This document shows, one piece after another, positions 35,297-48,278 of a DNA stretch of 64,000 nucleotides. The notes beneath the pieces are model-generated. The model saw only the letters and a list, made by a program, of their open reading frames with translations, was not told where the DNA came from and did no database searches. The stretch comes from Psettodes erumei (Eukaryota; Chordata; Actinopteri; Pleuronectiformes; Psettodidae), in assembly GCA_016785225.1 (NCBI GenBank), contig JAFBJZ010000407.1, positions 62,001 through 126,000 of the forward strand, given 5' to 3'. The position numbers were made by a program, and so were the translations under genes. The stretch's first letter is position 1, and each line of letters begins with the position of its first letter.

Positions 35297-38200
35297 GAAG
35301 CAGGTGAGTTGAGTTGCTTAGCTCAGCATGTGGCTGAGTGTTGTCCCTGATGTGGAGAGTTGTTTACTGAACAGTTCGGGCCCCTGTGATTCAGACTAGC
35401 GTTCATTTTTTCAGTTATTTTTAGTTTCAGTCCACCTTGTCCTGCTTATTCTCTGTGAATTTTTGTCTCATCACAGAAAGTCATGATGAGTTTAGTCCAG
35501 TTTTAGTTACAAAACTGGGACTAAGTGTTTCAGTTAAAGTTCAGTGAGCTGCTTTCAAAATGAGATTTTATCCAACAAATTTTTGGCTAAAAGAAGAAAA
35601 TTCAAAAGTCCACAGTGTCCAGAAAGCCCTTCACACTAAAAAAACCAGGCACCACAGCCCTGGAATAAATTCTACTCTACTCTTATAATGTTCTGAGTTG
35701 TCAGGCTTGTGCCAGAGAAGTGCGGGATTAGGAAGTGTTTATGCTGGGTTATGTGCACCAGCACTGAGATACATTTGTTAAGAAACAACACCAGCAAAGT
35801 ACAGACTTCATTCAAGCCCAAATCCACGTCCTGCGTCCAGCGTATACTGTGCGTGTTATAGACTGCATTATCTGCACATACATACACAGGCCCACTCAAA
35901 ACTGACAAGGCCTGACCCGCTGTGTGTGTATGGCACCTGAGCTGTGCACGCTTGTAGCATGGACAGCACGTTTGACACTCCAGAATAAACAGACCGGTCT
36001 TAAGCAAACGTTTAACCAGCCTCACTGACTGGGTCACTCACTTGCCAGTGAAGATAAATTCCCCGTCTGCGAGCGACGTGGCGATGGCCCGTCATTGTCG
36101 CTGGCTTTAATATGGCGTTGTGTAACCCTCTGGAGGCGCCTCAACTCTCCCAGTATGTCAAGAACTGGAGAAATGAGAGATTCAGTGGATGGCTGCGCTG
36201 GCCCCACCGGTCCCGCAAGTTTACCTGAGATAATTTATACGTCAGTGAATGTTGTCCTGTAAGGTGACTCATTCATAAAGGTTGTTGGTTGTAGCGGGGC
36301 ATTATTAGTCCATTAGACTGAAGTGCTGCTCTGCTGAAAGAATGCAGTCTCTCAATTGCTGTGGGCACGGCGCTCGCCTACCGTGACTGTGAGTCTGATC
36401 AGTTGAAGGCCACTTTTGCTGAAAATATCTGTGTGCATGTGATCAACTCCTGATGATCATAATAACAGCTGTTACAGACGTGAAATAGCATCTGTGCTTT
36501 AGTTGTGGGAATGGCCTGGTGGCACTCAGTCAGAACGCTGCCATAAATGCACAACGGCCTTTATGTTGTGTATTTCAGTGTCGACAACATTGGAGGTAAG
36601 TCATTCAGGAAGTCGTTCTCCGCTCTGGAAACCTTCAGCGCATCATTCTGTGGATAGGGTTAGACACTGTGGGACAAACCTTTGCAGTCCTGGGTAACAG
36701 CTGATTTCACAGCAAAGCTGAATAGTGATGTTCCTGTCGTCTGAGCCGTTTTCACTGTATTCAAATAGATAACGCAACACTGTGGGAAAGAAATTACTCA
36801 GTTGTCACTTTCCTTACAAACTTGGTATTCTCTCTTCAAATAATCCAGCTGCTGAGCTATCCGTTTGTGACGCTCATGAGCGGCCTTCTAACTACAGGAT
36901 GCAGAACAGAAGGAATCCTCTTCCACCAAATCACGCCTCAGGGTGTTCTCTGAAACTGTCCGACCAGCTCCTCCTGACACTCGGGAGATAAAGAGGGAAT
37001 TCACTTTGTCTTTTTTCTCCCAGTACAGGTTTGATTACCTGGAGAGCTTTTGTTATAAATCACGTCCATTTGTGTCAGAAAAATCATTTCTGTTTCTTGG
37101 CTTTTAATATCAGGCAAGTGGAATTATAGGGAGACTCCAAACGCTGAGCTGAAACTTCAGTTTGATGTTCATTTCTACATCCATTTAATTTTAGATGTAC
37201 AATTCAACATTTATCTAGCTTCTAATAAATTTTGAGAGGACCCGGGGAGTTGCTCATCGTCTTCCTGCTTCAAATTTAAAAATCCACTATCCATCCACCT
37301 CTCCTAGAAATGCAGCACAGCGATATCCAAGCAAGTAACTGATGTCATTTTTTCAGCATGACCTGAAAACGTATGTTGCTATAATGCCACATGACAGTAT
37401 AACCAACTTTAAGACCATAAAGCCCAAAGTCAATCAAAGCACAATTAGAAAAGTAAAACTGTGAATGTGTGTGAACAGAAAAAAAAAAAGCGTTCGTGTC
37501 AAGTGTTCGGTGCTGTCACCCATGTAGCCTAAGGCGTCGGGACATAAAACAAACGAAAAAGTCTCTACTGCACACACAGGCAGAGTATGCATAGTACTAG
37601 AATTTTGTATGATGAGTTTATTTATGATTTGTAAACATTTTATTAGTGAAAGCACGGGAACATTGAGATACTGTACAGTGTAGGCCCGGCCCATCGCTGA
37701 ATCAAAACTACCTGCTCCTGGTTCTGCGTCTCCGTCGCGCTCCAAACATAGTTGCACACTCATTTTCTGCTTTTACTGCTCTCTCTAAAACTGCTTCATC
37801 TGCTTCAGCGACAGGAAGTACCAGTACAGTATGCTTCAAAACAAAGCAGGTTGTGAGGCGTGTGAGGACGACAGTGCTGGCTTTGGTTTATGATGTTGGA
37901 CACACACAAAGGGTTTTTTTTAGTTCATCTGACCAGTGCCTGTGTGAATAATACTACTACTACTAATGTTACTGTGTACATTTGACCATTACCGACCATT
38001 ATCCAAATTACAAAAATAAACATAATTATCTTCTCTAAAATCTAAACTCACCGATGTAAATAATTTTCAGCTGTGGATTATGTGCTGATTTTGCACCATG
38101 ATAATGCAAAGGTAGCCAGAATGCTGCTCTCCTCAACAAATAATAACCTTATTAAAGACTATCCAACGTTATTATTCATTGTCAATCGATTCAAAGAGAC

Positions 38201-41200
38201 TGTGTGAGGACACGTCCTCTGGCCCGTTCATCAGCGTGGCACCAATTATCTTTTTAAAAGTGTAGGAAATCAGCAGAAGCTGTCAAAAGATGAAACCTCC
38301 TCGGCGAAACGTGGCGAAACGCAGCGCAGCGGAGGAGATGTGACCGACCGGTTGTTCCACAGGCTCAGAGCAGAGCTTGTGCCTCGTTCCTTCATCACCG
38401 TACAGTCACAAACAGGAAGCCAGCCTCCCTCTCTCAAAGACCCACATGTCCTAGAAGCCTGGACGCGGTCAACGTGTCTGTCGTGGGAACTCATCCTCAT
38501 TCACTTTTGCTTATATAATACATTTGGATTGCGCTCGTAAGAGGATAGCATGAAGCGCCATTATTGAACGTGTGAGCATAGGACTCATGGTGTCGATACC
38601 TTCATAGAAACCTTGGGCGTGTACTCACAGCTTCAAGATGTGGACAAACACACCTCCCCTGATCATCCGCTGCACAGGGCTGTCATGGTGTCGGCTGTTG
38701 TGCGTTGGAGTGAGCGGCAGTGAAAGGGTTGCGGTTTAATGGAGATCCTTCCCTCTGCGCGTTTACGTCCGTCTGGCTTTTTTTCGTCGAGGTATTGTTA
38801 CTCTGGGGAAATGAGAAGATATTTATAGCTGGGCCGTGTGGGACGTACAGCTTGAAACCGTGTGTGCGTATTTGTGCACGTCTTTCAGTGTGTGCGCAGG
38901 AGTGGGAGAAGTGCAAAGACCACGTTCCCATTCGCATCAGATGTGGCTGTGTTGCCCCTCCCTTTCTGTTCCAACACATCCACTTCCCCTTTCACAGCTA
39001 TGTACTTCAAGTATGAACCATGTCTGCATGATAGGGACACAATTTGTTTAGTTTGATACATTTTGTGTCCATCACAAACCTCAATACAATATCTGGATAA
39101 ATATCTTGATAACTCTTCTGAAACAGTGCTACGGTAAACTCTGACAACATTGGGAAAAGTAATGGATTAATAACTGACTGAACACAGGAGAGAGCCTGTT
39201 GTCATTTTTAAATCTGATATGACGACATAGAAAACTGGGAAATGCGTTCAGTAGAGTGCAGACGTCCATGAAGGAGTTTTTACTGTACTGCATTTTACAT
39301 TAAAGGATGAAGTGGAGGCCTCGTCAAACTCCGCTGGGGAGTTTGCTCATCAGAAAATACACCCCAGTGGTTTGACTTATTCAGGGCACGACGTCATTAT
39401 GTTTATTGATCACATTCCTCGTCGATTGCTTTTTACGTTGCTGAAGGAGGTCGGCACTAACGACGAACTAAGTGAAATTACCATATGTTATGATTATTAT
39501 TTTAAATTGAATAAGACACATGTCCATAATGGATATGTCCATACATATCTTTAAATTCAAATCCACACTTCTAATTCTACTTTTTTCAGAATGATATTAG
39601 AACAAGCCCTGATCTTGCCTCATACAGTCTGTAGGCCGTGCAGCACAAGCCAAGCATCACTTGATAAACAGAATGAGTTGGCATCTATTTTAAGGGTTAC
39701 ATGGATATAACTCTTACCTGCAGGGAACTCTGTCCCAGCACACACACAGGAGCTGTGTGCCCACTGCGGGAACGCACACAAGCACAAATGGGAGGACCAG
39801 TCCCCAGTATTGAGCAATGAGTTAGAATCTGGTAGCTCAAAGCAAAGCTGCATCTACATCACATCTCTGAGGTCTGCAGGCAGTTCCTCTGACGTCATGC
39901 CTTGGCTTCTGTATTAAAGGAAATGTGTTTTTTCTGAATCATAGCCAAAAAAATTCTGGATTTCTGTATTGTCACTACAGATTGCAGACTGACGAGGGAC
40001 AAAGATGAATATGAACTATTTTTGCACCAGGTTGGAACAGCTAATGATTCAAGGGGTTGTCCTGCGTGTTGTCACTCGCAGGAGGAGGAAGCTGTGACCC
40101 TGGGCCTGTCGACTGGGCAGGCTCTGCTGAAGCTCCGGGACCAGCTGAGCGGCCTGCTGGAGCAGCACCAGAGGGCTGCACACAGGCGCTCCTCTGCACA
40201 GGTACAAGCACACTTTTATACACTCACATCCCTAAACCAAATCCTCAACCCACATTGGCAGTGAGAGCTGCCTGAATGACAGAGTTTTCATTTGTCATCG
40301 CGACCTTGTGAGGTTCTTGGGACCTCGCAAGGATAAAAAGACCAAACACAACACACATACATACGTGTTCAGCATGGCCTTGATCCCATAAGAGCAACAC
40401 AATTCCTTGATCATTCTTGAAATAAATGTGAAATGTTTTACATGGGGCACTCTCCATTATTTTGCTCATGTCTTGTTTTGCCACGTTTCCACAGGAACAG
40501 TGGGTGAATAGCTTCCTGTACCATGGCAACCGTCACTCCTGCCTCCACTGGCCAGGAGCTGCCCTCACTCTCCTGGTGGTGCTTGGCCTCCTGTGTTGCC
40601 ATGGCAGCCAGCCGAAGGGCAGGTAGGTCGCCTCTTCTCGACTGGACCGTCCTGTCCTGCAGTGCGTATGACGCAGCATCATCAGGAAAGCTGCACATTT
40701 TTATTGCTTCTGTAACATCTACCTATGCTCACACTGAGGACAGCGACAGGAAAGCGCACTGTCTCAGCACCACGTCCTTCTTCCACAAGAGTGACGTAAA
40801 CACAACAGACAGGGCAGTCTACACAACTATGTGAGGCCCATACAGTCGACAACGCCGCAGGCAGTGACACAGGCTGGCGCTGAGATGTGCTGTACATTAA
40901 AAGTTATAAAAAAGATTAACATCCTGATTGATTTCTTCACAACCAAAGTCTAGGTTAATAAAGGCTAATAGTCAGTGCAAACGCCTCATGGCAGAATCTT
41001 TGCTCAGCACCGGCACTGTGGCACTGATGGGAATAGTTCTGTAAACTTAGTGGGTTCTCCTCCATCGGTGTGCTCAAATCAGGACTGCATCGGCGCTAAG
41101 ATCCACGGCTTACTCACAATACAATGCACGCTGAAGGGCTGGGGTTGAAAAGATGGTGGACTATATGGAATAGGAATCTGGGGCTTGGTTTTTTTGCTCT

Positions 41201-44200
41201 GGATGAAAACAGAACTTGACTGTGGTATCTTAGGACATTGAAAAAACTCATTATTTCCTTCAGTTGTTGATAGCGTGTGTGAAGCCTTGTTTTTCTTCAA
41301 ATGTGCTCTACCCTCCTGCAGTCTCTCTCAAAAAGATGAACATTACCCGTGGGTGAAGGAGTTGGTTTTTATCAAACGTGAGCCACATTATCTGAGGTGG
41401 AGCTGCAAACTGAGTTAATAAATCAATACTAAATTATTAACATCCAGAAAGAAGTAATTGCAGTGTCCTCATTAAAAATTTGAGAGTACTTACAGTACTT
41501 CCTGTTTCACTTTGAAGGGTACTATTAAACAGAATACAAAAGTCATTTGAAACATGCCGCTCCATGAGATTAAATGGACCAATAGCGGTCCCATGGGTCA
41601 AACCCAGATCCAGCGTATTGGCCCTGGGGATCAAGAGCTCGGCCCACTCTGCCAGCAGGAAGCAGGAAGAGCGTGTGAGAGCAGTTTTCAGCCGCAGAAA
41701 ACTTTATTATCCTCTGAGGAAATAGTCCCCATGTTCACCGTGAACTCTCACTGGGTGCCAAGACAGTCTCACTCTTGTCCACTGTTCTCTTTCAACACAT
41801 TTTATTGAATGCATACACTCATACACACTGGTCACTTCATGACAATCCAACACAACATGTAATGTCTCAGTTTGTGTTGACACTGTCAGAAAGCTCATCA
41901 TTCTACTTGATGTTTATTATTGAGCTCATAGTGGGTGCTGACAGGAGTTCCTAATATTGTGACTGTGTTTATGCCACTGAGTCTGTACCAGTGAGTGTGT
42001 ACTGTTTAACAACTGAGAAATGAACTGTTGAAGCGACGGTTTCACTGAGCTGGACCTGTTTTTCTATTTAATACGTGACACATACAGTGAATCTGCCATT
42101 CTGCCTGCTCTGCTCTTATTCCCTGCAGTTCTGGCATAGAGCTGGTGAATGCTGCAGCCCTGCTCCTCCTCTTCGTGCTGAACCTGCTGCTGGTCGGACG
42201 TCAGGAGAGGCTGAAGAGGAGTGAGATGGTGCGGCGTCTCAAGGGCATTATAACGCAGCTCAGCGGTGAGTTGGGGCTCGCCGCTGGAAAAAAAAACAAC
42301 AGAGGAAATGTGGCATTTGAACTTCCTGTACTTATTTTTAGCAACATCCACAGTGAAAGCTTTGGGAAAAGAGATTGTTGTCATTGATGTTGTTTGCAGT
42401 CAGCATGACGGGTCCACAGTATTGTAGAATGGAGCTAATTATCCAGTATCCGGAACAGCAGTGGGCAGGGGAATTGACAGTCCTGTTCTTGCTACTGTTC
42501 CAGTTCTCATTTGGACCAGATTTTGTCCAGCCTCTACTGCTTTTAAGTGGAATAAATTTTTATATTTAGACACTCTTGATGCTGTCTGCTATACTGACAT
42601 TAAAAGAACCTGAAAATACAGCAGTTTACAATCCCTATTCAGGACCAGGCCTCAGAGGGAAACCTTATACTAGCAGAATGTCTTATTTGGAGAAGTTGAT
42701 AACTGTAGATTTCAATGTCTACTTCAGCAATTTCAAATTTAATAATTGCCTGTTGTGATCAAGACGTTTTTATTCATTGACACCATCAAGACTAAACTGA
42801 AGCCAGTTGGAACATAGCCCTGGATATGACACCATGACGTTTGCTGTCACTGTTCATACGTTACCCTCCATTTCCACTCCCTGTGAGCACATCCTCTGGC
42901 TCTGCCTGTCCTCCAGACTATCTGTCAGGGTGCGTTGGGGAAGTGCGCTGGTCTCTGTCGCTCTACCCCGACCTGTACACGCCCTCGTCCCCGTCGTGGT
43001 CCCTTCACTGGACATACCGTGACTCCCAGCTCGTCAATCTGCCCGTTAGCCTTCTGGTGGAAGGAGACATCATCGCTCTGAGACCCGGCCAAGAGGCGTT
43101 TGCGTCGCTCAGAGGCATTAAGGTGACTTTGCATGGAGCTACGACTGCAAGACCTGTATGTGCACAGGCGTTTTCATTGATATACCTTCATCAAAAAGAT
43201 GCTGTGATACAAAGTTTGGATTAGTGAAGTTTAAATTTGCTGGATGGCGGAGTGTCTTACCTTTGGACAGAGCCAGGCTCGCTGTTTCTTTGAGCTTAGC
43301 TAACATCTCCCCACTATCAGTCAATTACTGGACAGATGTGACAGCAGCATGAGGCTTCTCACCTCACTCTGTTCCTTTAGAAAAATGTATCACATGCTAA
43401 ATCTTTATTTTTGTCCTTCCTCAGGATGATGAGCACATTGTGTTGGAGCCAGGAGACTTATTCCCCCCATTCTCCCCTCCTCCTTCCCCACGGGCCAATG
43501 AGAAGAGAGGACCCCAGATCCCCCAGCCACACCGCCTCTTCAGGGTGGTCCGGACTCCGGTACTGGACATAGTCAGGTACAGAGCTGGGTCCTTTTGGCT
43601 CTGGGTGTTGAGAATTTACATTCATTCTTTTGTTTTCTTAACTCAACCCAGGCCAACAACAAGCAGCTAACATCAGAGCACAGAGGGTTTACAAAGATAA
43701 CACACTGATAGCATTTAGGAAATCTCTCTATTTACTTTGAATATACAGTAAATAGATGAATAGATAGATGGACGTCAGCTTTGATATGAGACAGAGTATG
43801 TTGATGTACAGTAGTGCAATAAACTCAATTGAGAATGCTACACAATTCCATGAAAAAAAGCTCTGTGTAAACACCTTCATGTTATGATCGCTTTATGAGA
43901 AAATGTGAAGAGCGTGTTTCTCTTTTGAATCTTTCCATTCTGAGTCCGTTTATTTTTTTCCAACAGGAACAGTTTGGAGTTGGCTCTGTCTCGGCCAATC
44001 ACAGTACTAGATAATGAGAGGTTTACCGTGCAGTCGGTCATCACCAAGCTGGTCTGCCCTGTGGTGCTGGTGAGGAATTAACATGGCGCGTGTCAGCTTG
44101 TTCTCTCTACCTGTGCCACCTGCGCCTCAGTGGTGTGTTCATGGTCTCTGTCTTCAGGTGGCGTTCCTGCTTGTCAACACCATCCGCTACTTTTGTGACG

Positions 44201-47050
44201 CACCCAGCCTCACGCCTGCCTGCTACAATTTCTTTCAGCTTCAGGTACATTCATTCAAAACTACAAATTTGCAGAGTCTCCATGTGTATGAATGCAGTCA
44301 ACCAAACTAAGTCAAACTTTTAAATTCTTAATATTATTTTCCTGAATTAGGCCATTTAAAAATGATGATGATGTTAGCTAAATGGGTGAAATTGTTTTTG
44401 CAGTTGATGGGTGTCCTGCCCATCTTGCCCCTGCTCTTCCCGGTCATGTGGGTGCTGGTGAATGCCTTCGGAGAGGCCAGGGTCCTGGCGGAGTTCAGCC
44501 GGGTGTCCCCGGCCGGTCTGGTGAGTGACCAACACGCTGGAGTTGTCATTGTGTGATGTGCACTGGCAGAAGAGACAGCTGCAGTTACTAACACGGAGGT
44601 TTGTGTTCTGTGTTTGAGCTAATATCTACAAACACACACAGCAGGGTTAGACTGATACATACAGAACATACTGACACACACTGTTGTTGACAACATGCCA
44701 GCTATCTGACCATAGGGGTGAACAAATGCTACCAGTTGTGCGATCTGGAAATATTTGGACAGTACCACACTTGTCTCCTTTCTCTTTCGCCTTAGTTTTT
44801 GCATCGTCATAATGACTGTGAGTTAAGTATTGACTTCCAAGGGTGTATGAAGGTATTTGATGAACAGTCTAGTAGTTTGAGTCTTTGTCATACAGTCTGA
44901 AGAATGCCACAACACAGTGGTTGTCCAGGATCTTAAGGGTTTCCTGAGATTCAGTATTGCATTTCCCTAAAGTTCAAGGAATTACCAGGTCAAAAGGATG
45001 GTAATAAGCAAAGCAGCAGAGGCCGAGATATCCAAACTTTTACTTCCCCATATGAGCCAACTGCTGGACCCTGCAGTTCCCATAATGCAACCTGTCTTTT
45101 AATGACAACGTCTGTCAGACTCCAACCCTCCAGGTTGTATTGCAGGGTCTCCACTATAAATGTGTTGTGTTGAAGCTGAGGTAACCCTAATGACATCAGT
45201 GAGGTTCATTTTTCAGACTTGACAAACTGAAGACGTAACAGCTGTTCTCAGAAGCTGAGCAGTACACCTCATGATGAGTCAGCTTATTTCATCTGCACAA
45301 CTGTTGTGCTTTGTTCCCCTAAAATTCGGGGCTATGACTCAGCAACAGGGAAGTGTTCCAGCGTTGTTGTTTTGTTCTGTAAGTTGCTGTCCACAGTGGA
45401 GGTATAAATGTGTTACACTGTGTAAGTGGACAACTGATTGTAATCACCCCGCTAAAGGAAAATAGGCGACTGCAGCAGTCTGCTATTTAAGGTTTGGGTC
45501 TACACCTAACAACGCACAGCACTGGGATTGGATCGGTAAGTAAAGAACAGTGTATCATCATCATCATCATCATCACTAAGTAATATGATCAGACCAGTCA
45601 TCTTTTTCAACTTTAGTAAATCAGATATAAACAACATCATTCCAGTATTAAACATATATATATCACCTTGTTGAGTTGACAGTTGTTGTAATTCATGTTT
45701 AGAAATCAGACCAACAAAGCAAGAATCAGTTTCTCACATATGAAGAATGGAAATCATTTTGGGCACTTGATAACATGCATTCTTGTACTTATAGTTCAGC
45801 ATCAGTGCTCTTGATATTTTTCACCATAGTAACATAAAGCCACTGCTGCAGTACAACGCATGTGAACTTAGTGGAGCTCGCTGTTGTCAAGTAGTTAATG
45901 CCAAACGTGACCTTGCCCCAAAGATCGTATTTCTATTCTGATCTGCAGTGGGATGTAGCCTTGCCAGGTCACATGACTTCCTGTGTTCCCAGCTTTGAGA
46001 AATGTGTATGACTTAAATTTCACTGTCGCCAGTAAGAGCGACTGGAAGATGAGGGACAGGAAGTGGAACAAAAGAAAAAAAGCGGATTCCTTGACTGCCA
46101 GTAGCCTCAAATGAAGTCGAGACAAAACACAACACATGAAGGCACCACCAACAGCAACACCAATGCTTCCAGCTTGAGAGCCAAAACCAAGAATACACTG
46201 ATCAGCCACGTTTAAAGCACTGACAGGTGAAGTGAATGACATTGGTGATGTGGACCTGTCAGGTGGTGGGAGATATCAGGCAGTTAGTGAACAGCCACTT
46301 CTTGAGGTTCATGTGTTGGAAGCTGGAAAAATGGAAGTGTAAAGATCTGAGAGACTTTGACAAGGGTCAAACTGTGATGTTTAGACGAGTGGGTCAGAAC
46401 ATCTCCAGAACTGCATGTCTTGTGGGGTGTTCTCAGTCTGCAGTGGTCATTACCTACAAAAAGTGATCCAAGGAAAACAAGCAGTGAACTGGTGACACTG
46501 ATGAATGTGGGAGCAAAGACTGGCCTGTGTGGTCCAGTGCCACGGAAGAGCTACTGTAACACAAACAGCTGAAAACCTTATTGCTGGCTGTGATAGGAAA
46601 CTGTCAGAACAAGTTTATCACAGCTTGTTGTGTGTGAGGCTGTGTAACTGCTCAGATTAACATCTGTCCACTGCTGAAAGCTCCTACAAGGGGCATGAGA
46701 GCTTCTTGGGGGCGGCTCAGTGAATGTACCTGGATCCATGGATTACTGTGAATCTGACTTGGCCCAAATGGCAGGACTTGAAAGGATTTGATGTGAAGTC
46801 TTGGTGCCTGATACCACAGGACAGTGTCAGAGGTCTTGTGGAGTCCAGACCTTGATGGCTCAGAGCTCTGTGAAATTAGACAGGGGGTTTTACTGTATGT
46901 TACTGTCTAAATACTTACAAACTGCACTGCTGACATTCATGAACATGTGTGATATTTGTTTGACCCTCAGTTTCAGACAGATGTGTGTCCTCTGTTTGGC
47001 CATGCTGGCTGTTGTTGGCTTCAGTCCAAATCCATATCAGTGTAGCCCTA

Positions 47051-47108
<58 letters not shown>

Positions 47109-48242
47109 GAGACGCAGCCAGGGCCTCCCTCTGTGTTTTAACTAGACTCTTCTCTTGCCCCAGCTTGCTAAGTTCTCTGAGGACACTCTAAGCAGCTACA
47201 CCGAAGTGGTTTCCTCCCAGGTATAACCTCTCACTGTCTCGCCCCCCCCCCCCCCTCCACTTGCTTGGCTCCCTGATCGCAGCTGAACCCCACCTCTTCG
47301 CTCGCTCGCCACCCTCACCCTCTGCAACTTCCTCCCCCGTACACACAGCTCTCCACGCCCCCCCCCCACAGTCTCCTGCCACATCTCTGATTTCTTTACC
47401 ATGGAGGTCTTCATGGACGTCTTCTGATTCAGACCACCTCTCTGATTGTGTTCACTGCCCAAAATGACCACTCTGCTTTCTGTGTGCAACATGTTATTTT
47501 CTGGCCTCTCAACAGTCGGCCCCGTCTGCGTGGTCATTTTTTTTTTTTTTTTTTCATCCACCACCTCTCACAGCTCCTGACCAAACCCAGTCATTGTCCT
47601 CCACTGTTGCCGGGCTGTAATTCTCAAAGAAAAACAAAGTCAATTTGCAGTCATCATTGGATTACCACTAATCTGAAACCATCTCAATCAGCCTCTGGGT
47701 TTGCTCCACACATGGTAAAATATAGGGAAGGGCCGTTCACATGAATGTGTCCCTGACCTTCCACCTCTGCGTGTCTGCCTGCACTGCATGACTGGGAATA
47801 AGCCCCAATATGGTCCTGTGCTGGGAATCCTCTGGGAGTTTCTCTCCTCACACTGAGAGGCTGGTATTTTGGGCGCTCTGTGTTTGAAAAAAAACTTTGG
47901 TCTGTATTCGTTCCCAGCACTGACCCTGCTGACTGCTCTGTCTGTGAGCCAATCACATCCACCATGCTGCTGATTGGTTTCTGTTGCAACTTCCAAGTTT
48001 GAATTATTTGAAGTAGATCTTATCATAATATACACTACTCACAAAAAGTTAGGGATGTTTGGCTTTTGGGGGAAATTTATGGAAACCGTAAAAAGTTCAC
48101 ACTGCAGTGATTATTATATCACAAAAGTAGGGCATTTAAGTAGAAGCATGCAATGGCAATTTCCTCATCTCACACTGAACTGAAACAAAAGCCAAACAAA
48201 ATTTCACCCAAAAGGCCAAATATCCCTAACTTTTTGTGTATA

Positions 48243-48278
<36 letters not shown>

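Larger units (their letters stand above)
44521..47163. other. tmem94 intron 10 with Tc1 remnant and CA repeat
   Basis: Intron of 2.6 kb. It contains a dispersed repeat candidate at 44980-45240 (GAGGTAACCCTAATGACATCAG), an ATC trinucleotide run at 45555-45579, the Tc1-like copy at 46188-46860, and a CA run at 47054-47105 just before the acceptor at 47163. No extra exon is supported. Confidence 0.65.

Noticed and set aside
38720..39016. 98-codon open frame in tmem94 intron 2
   Set aside because: No recognisable domain, no matching splice phases, and overlapping equally long frames.
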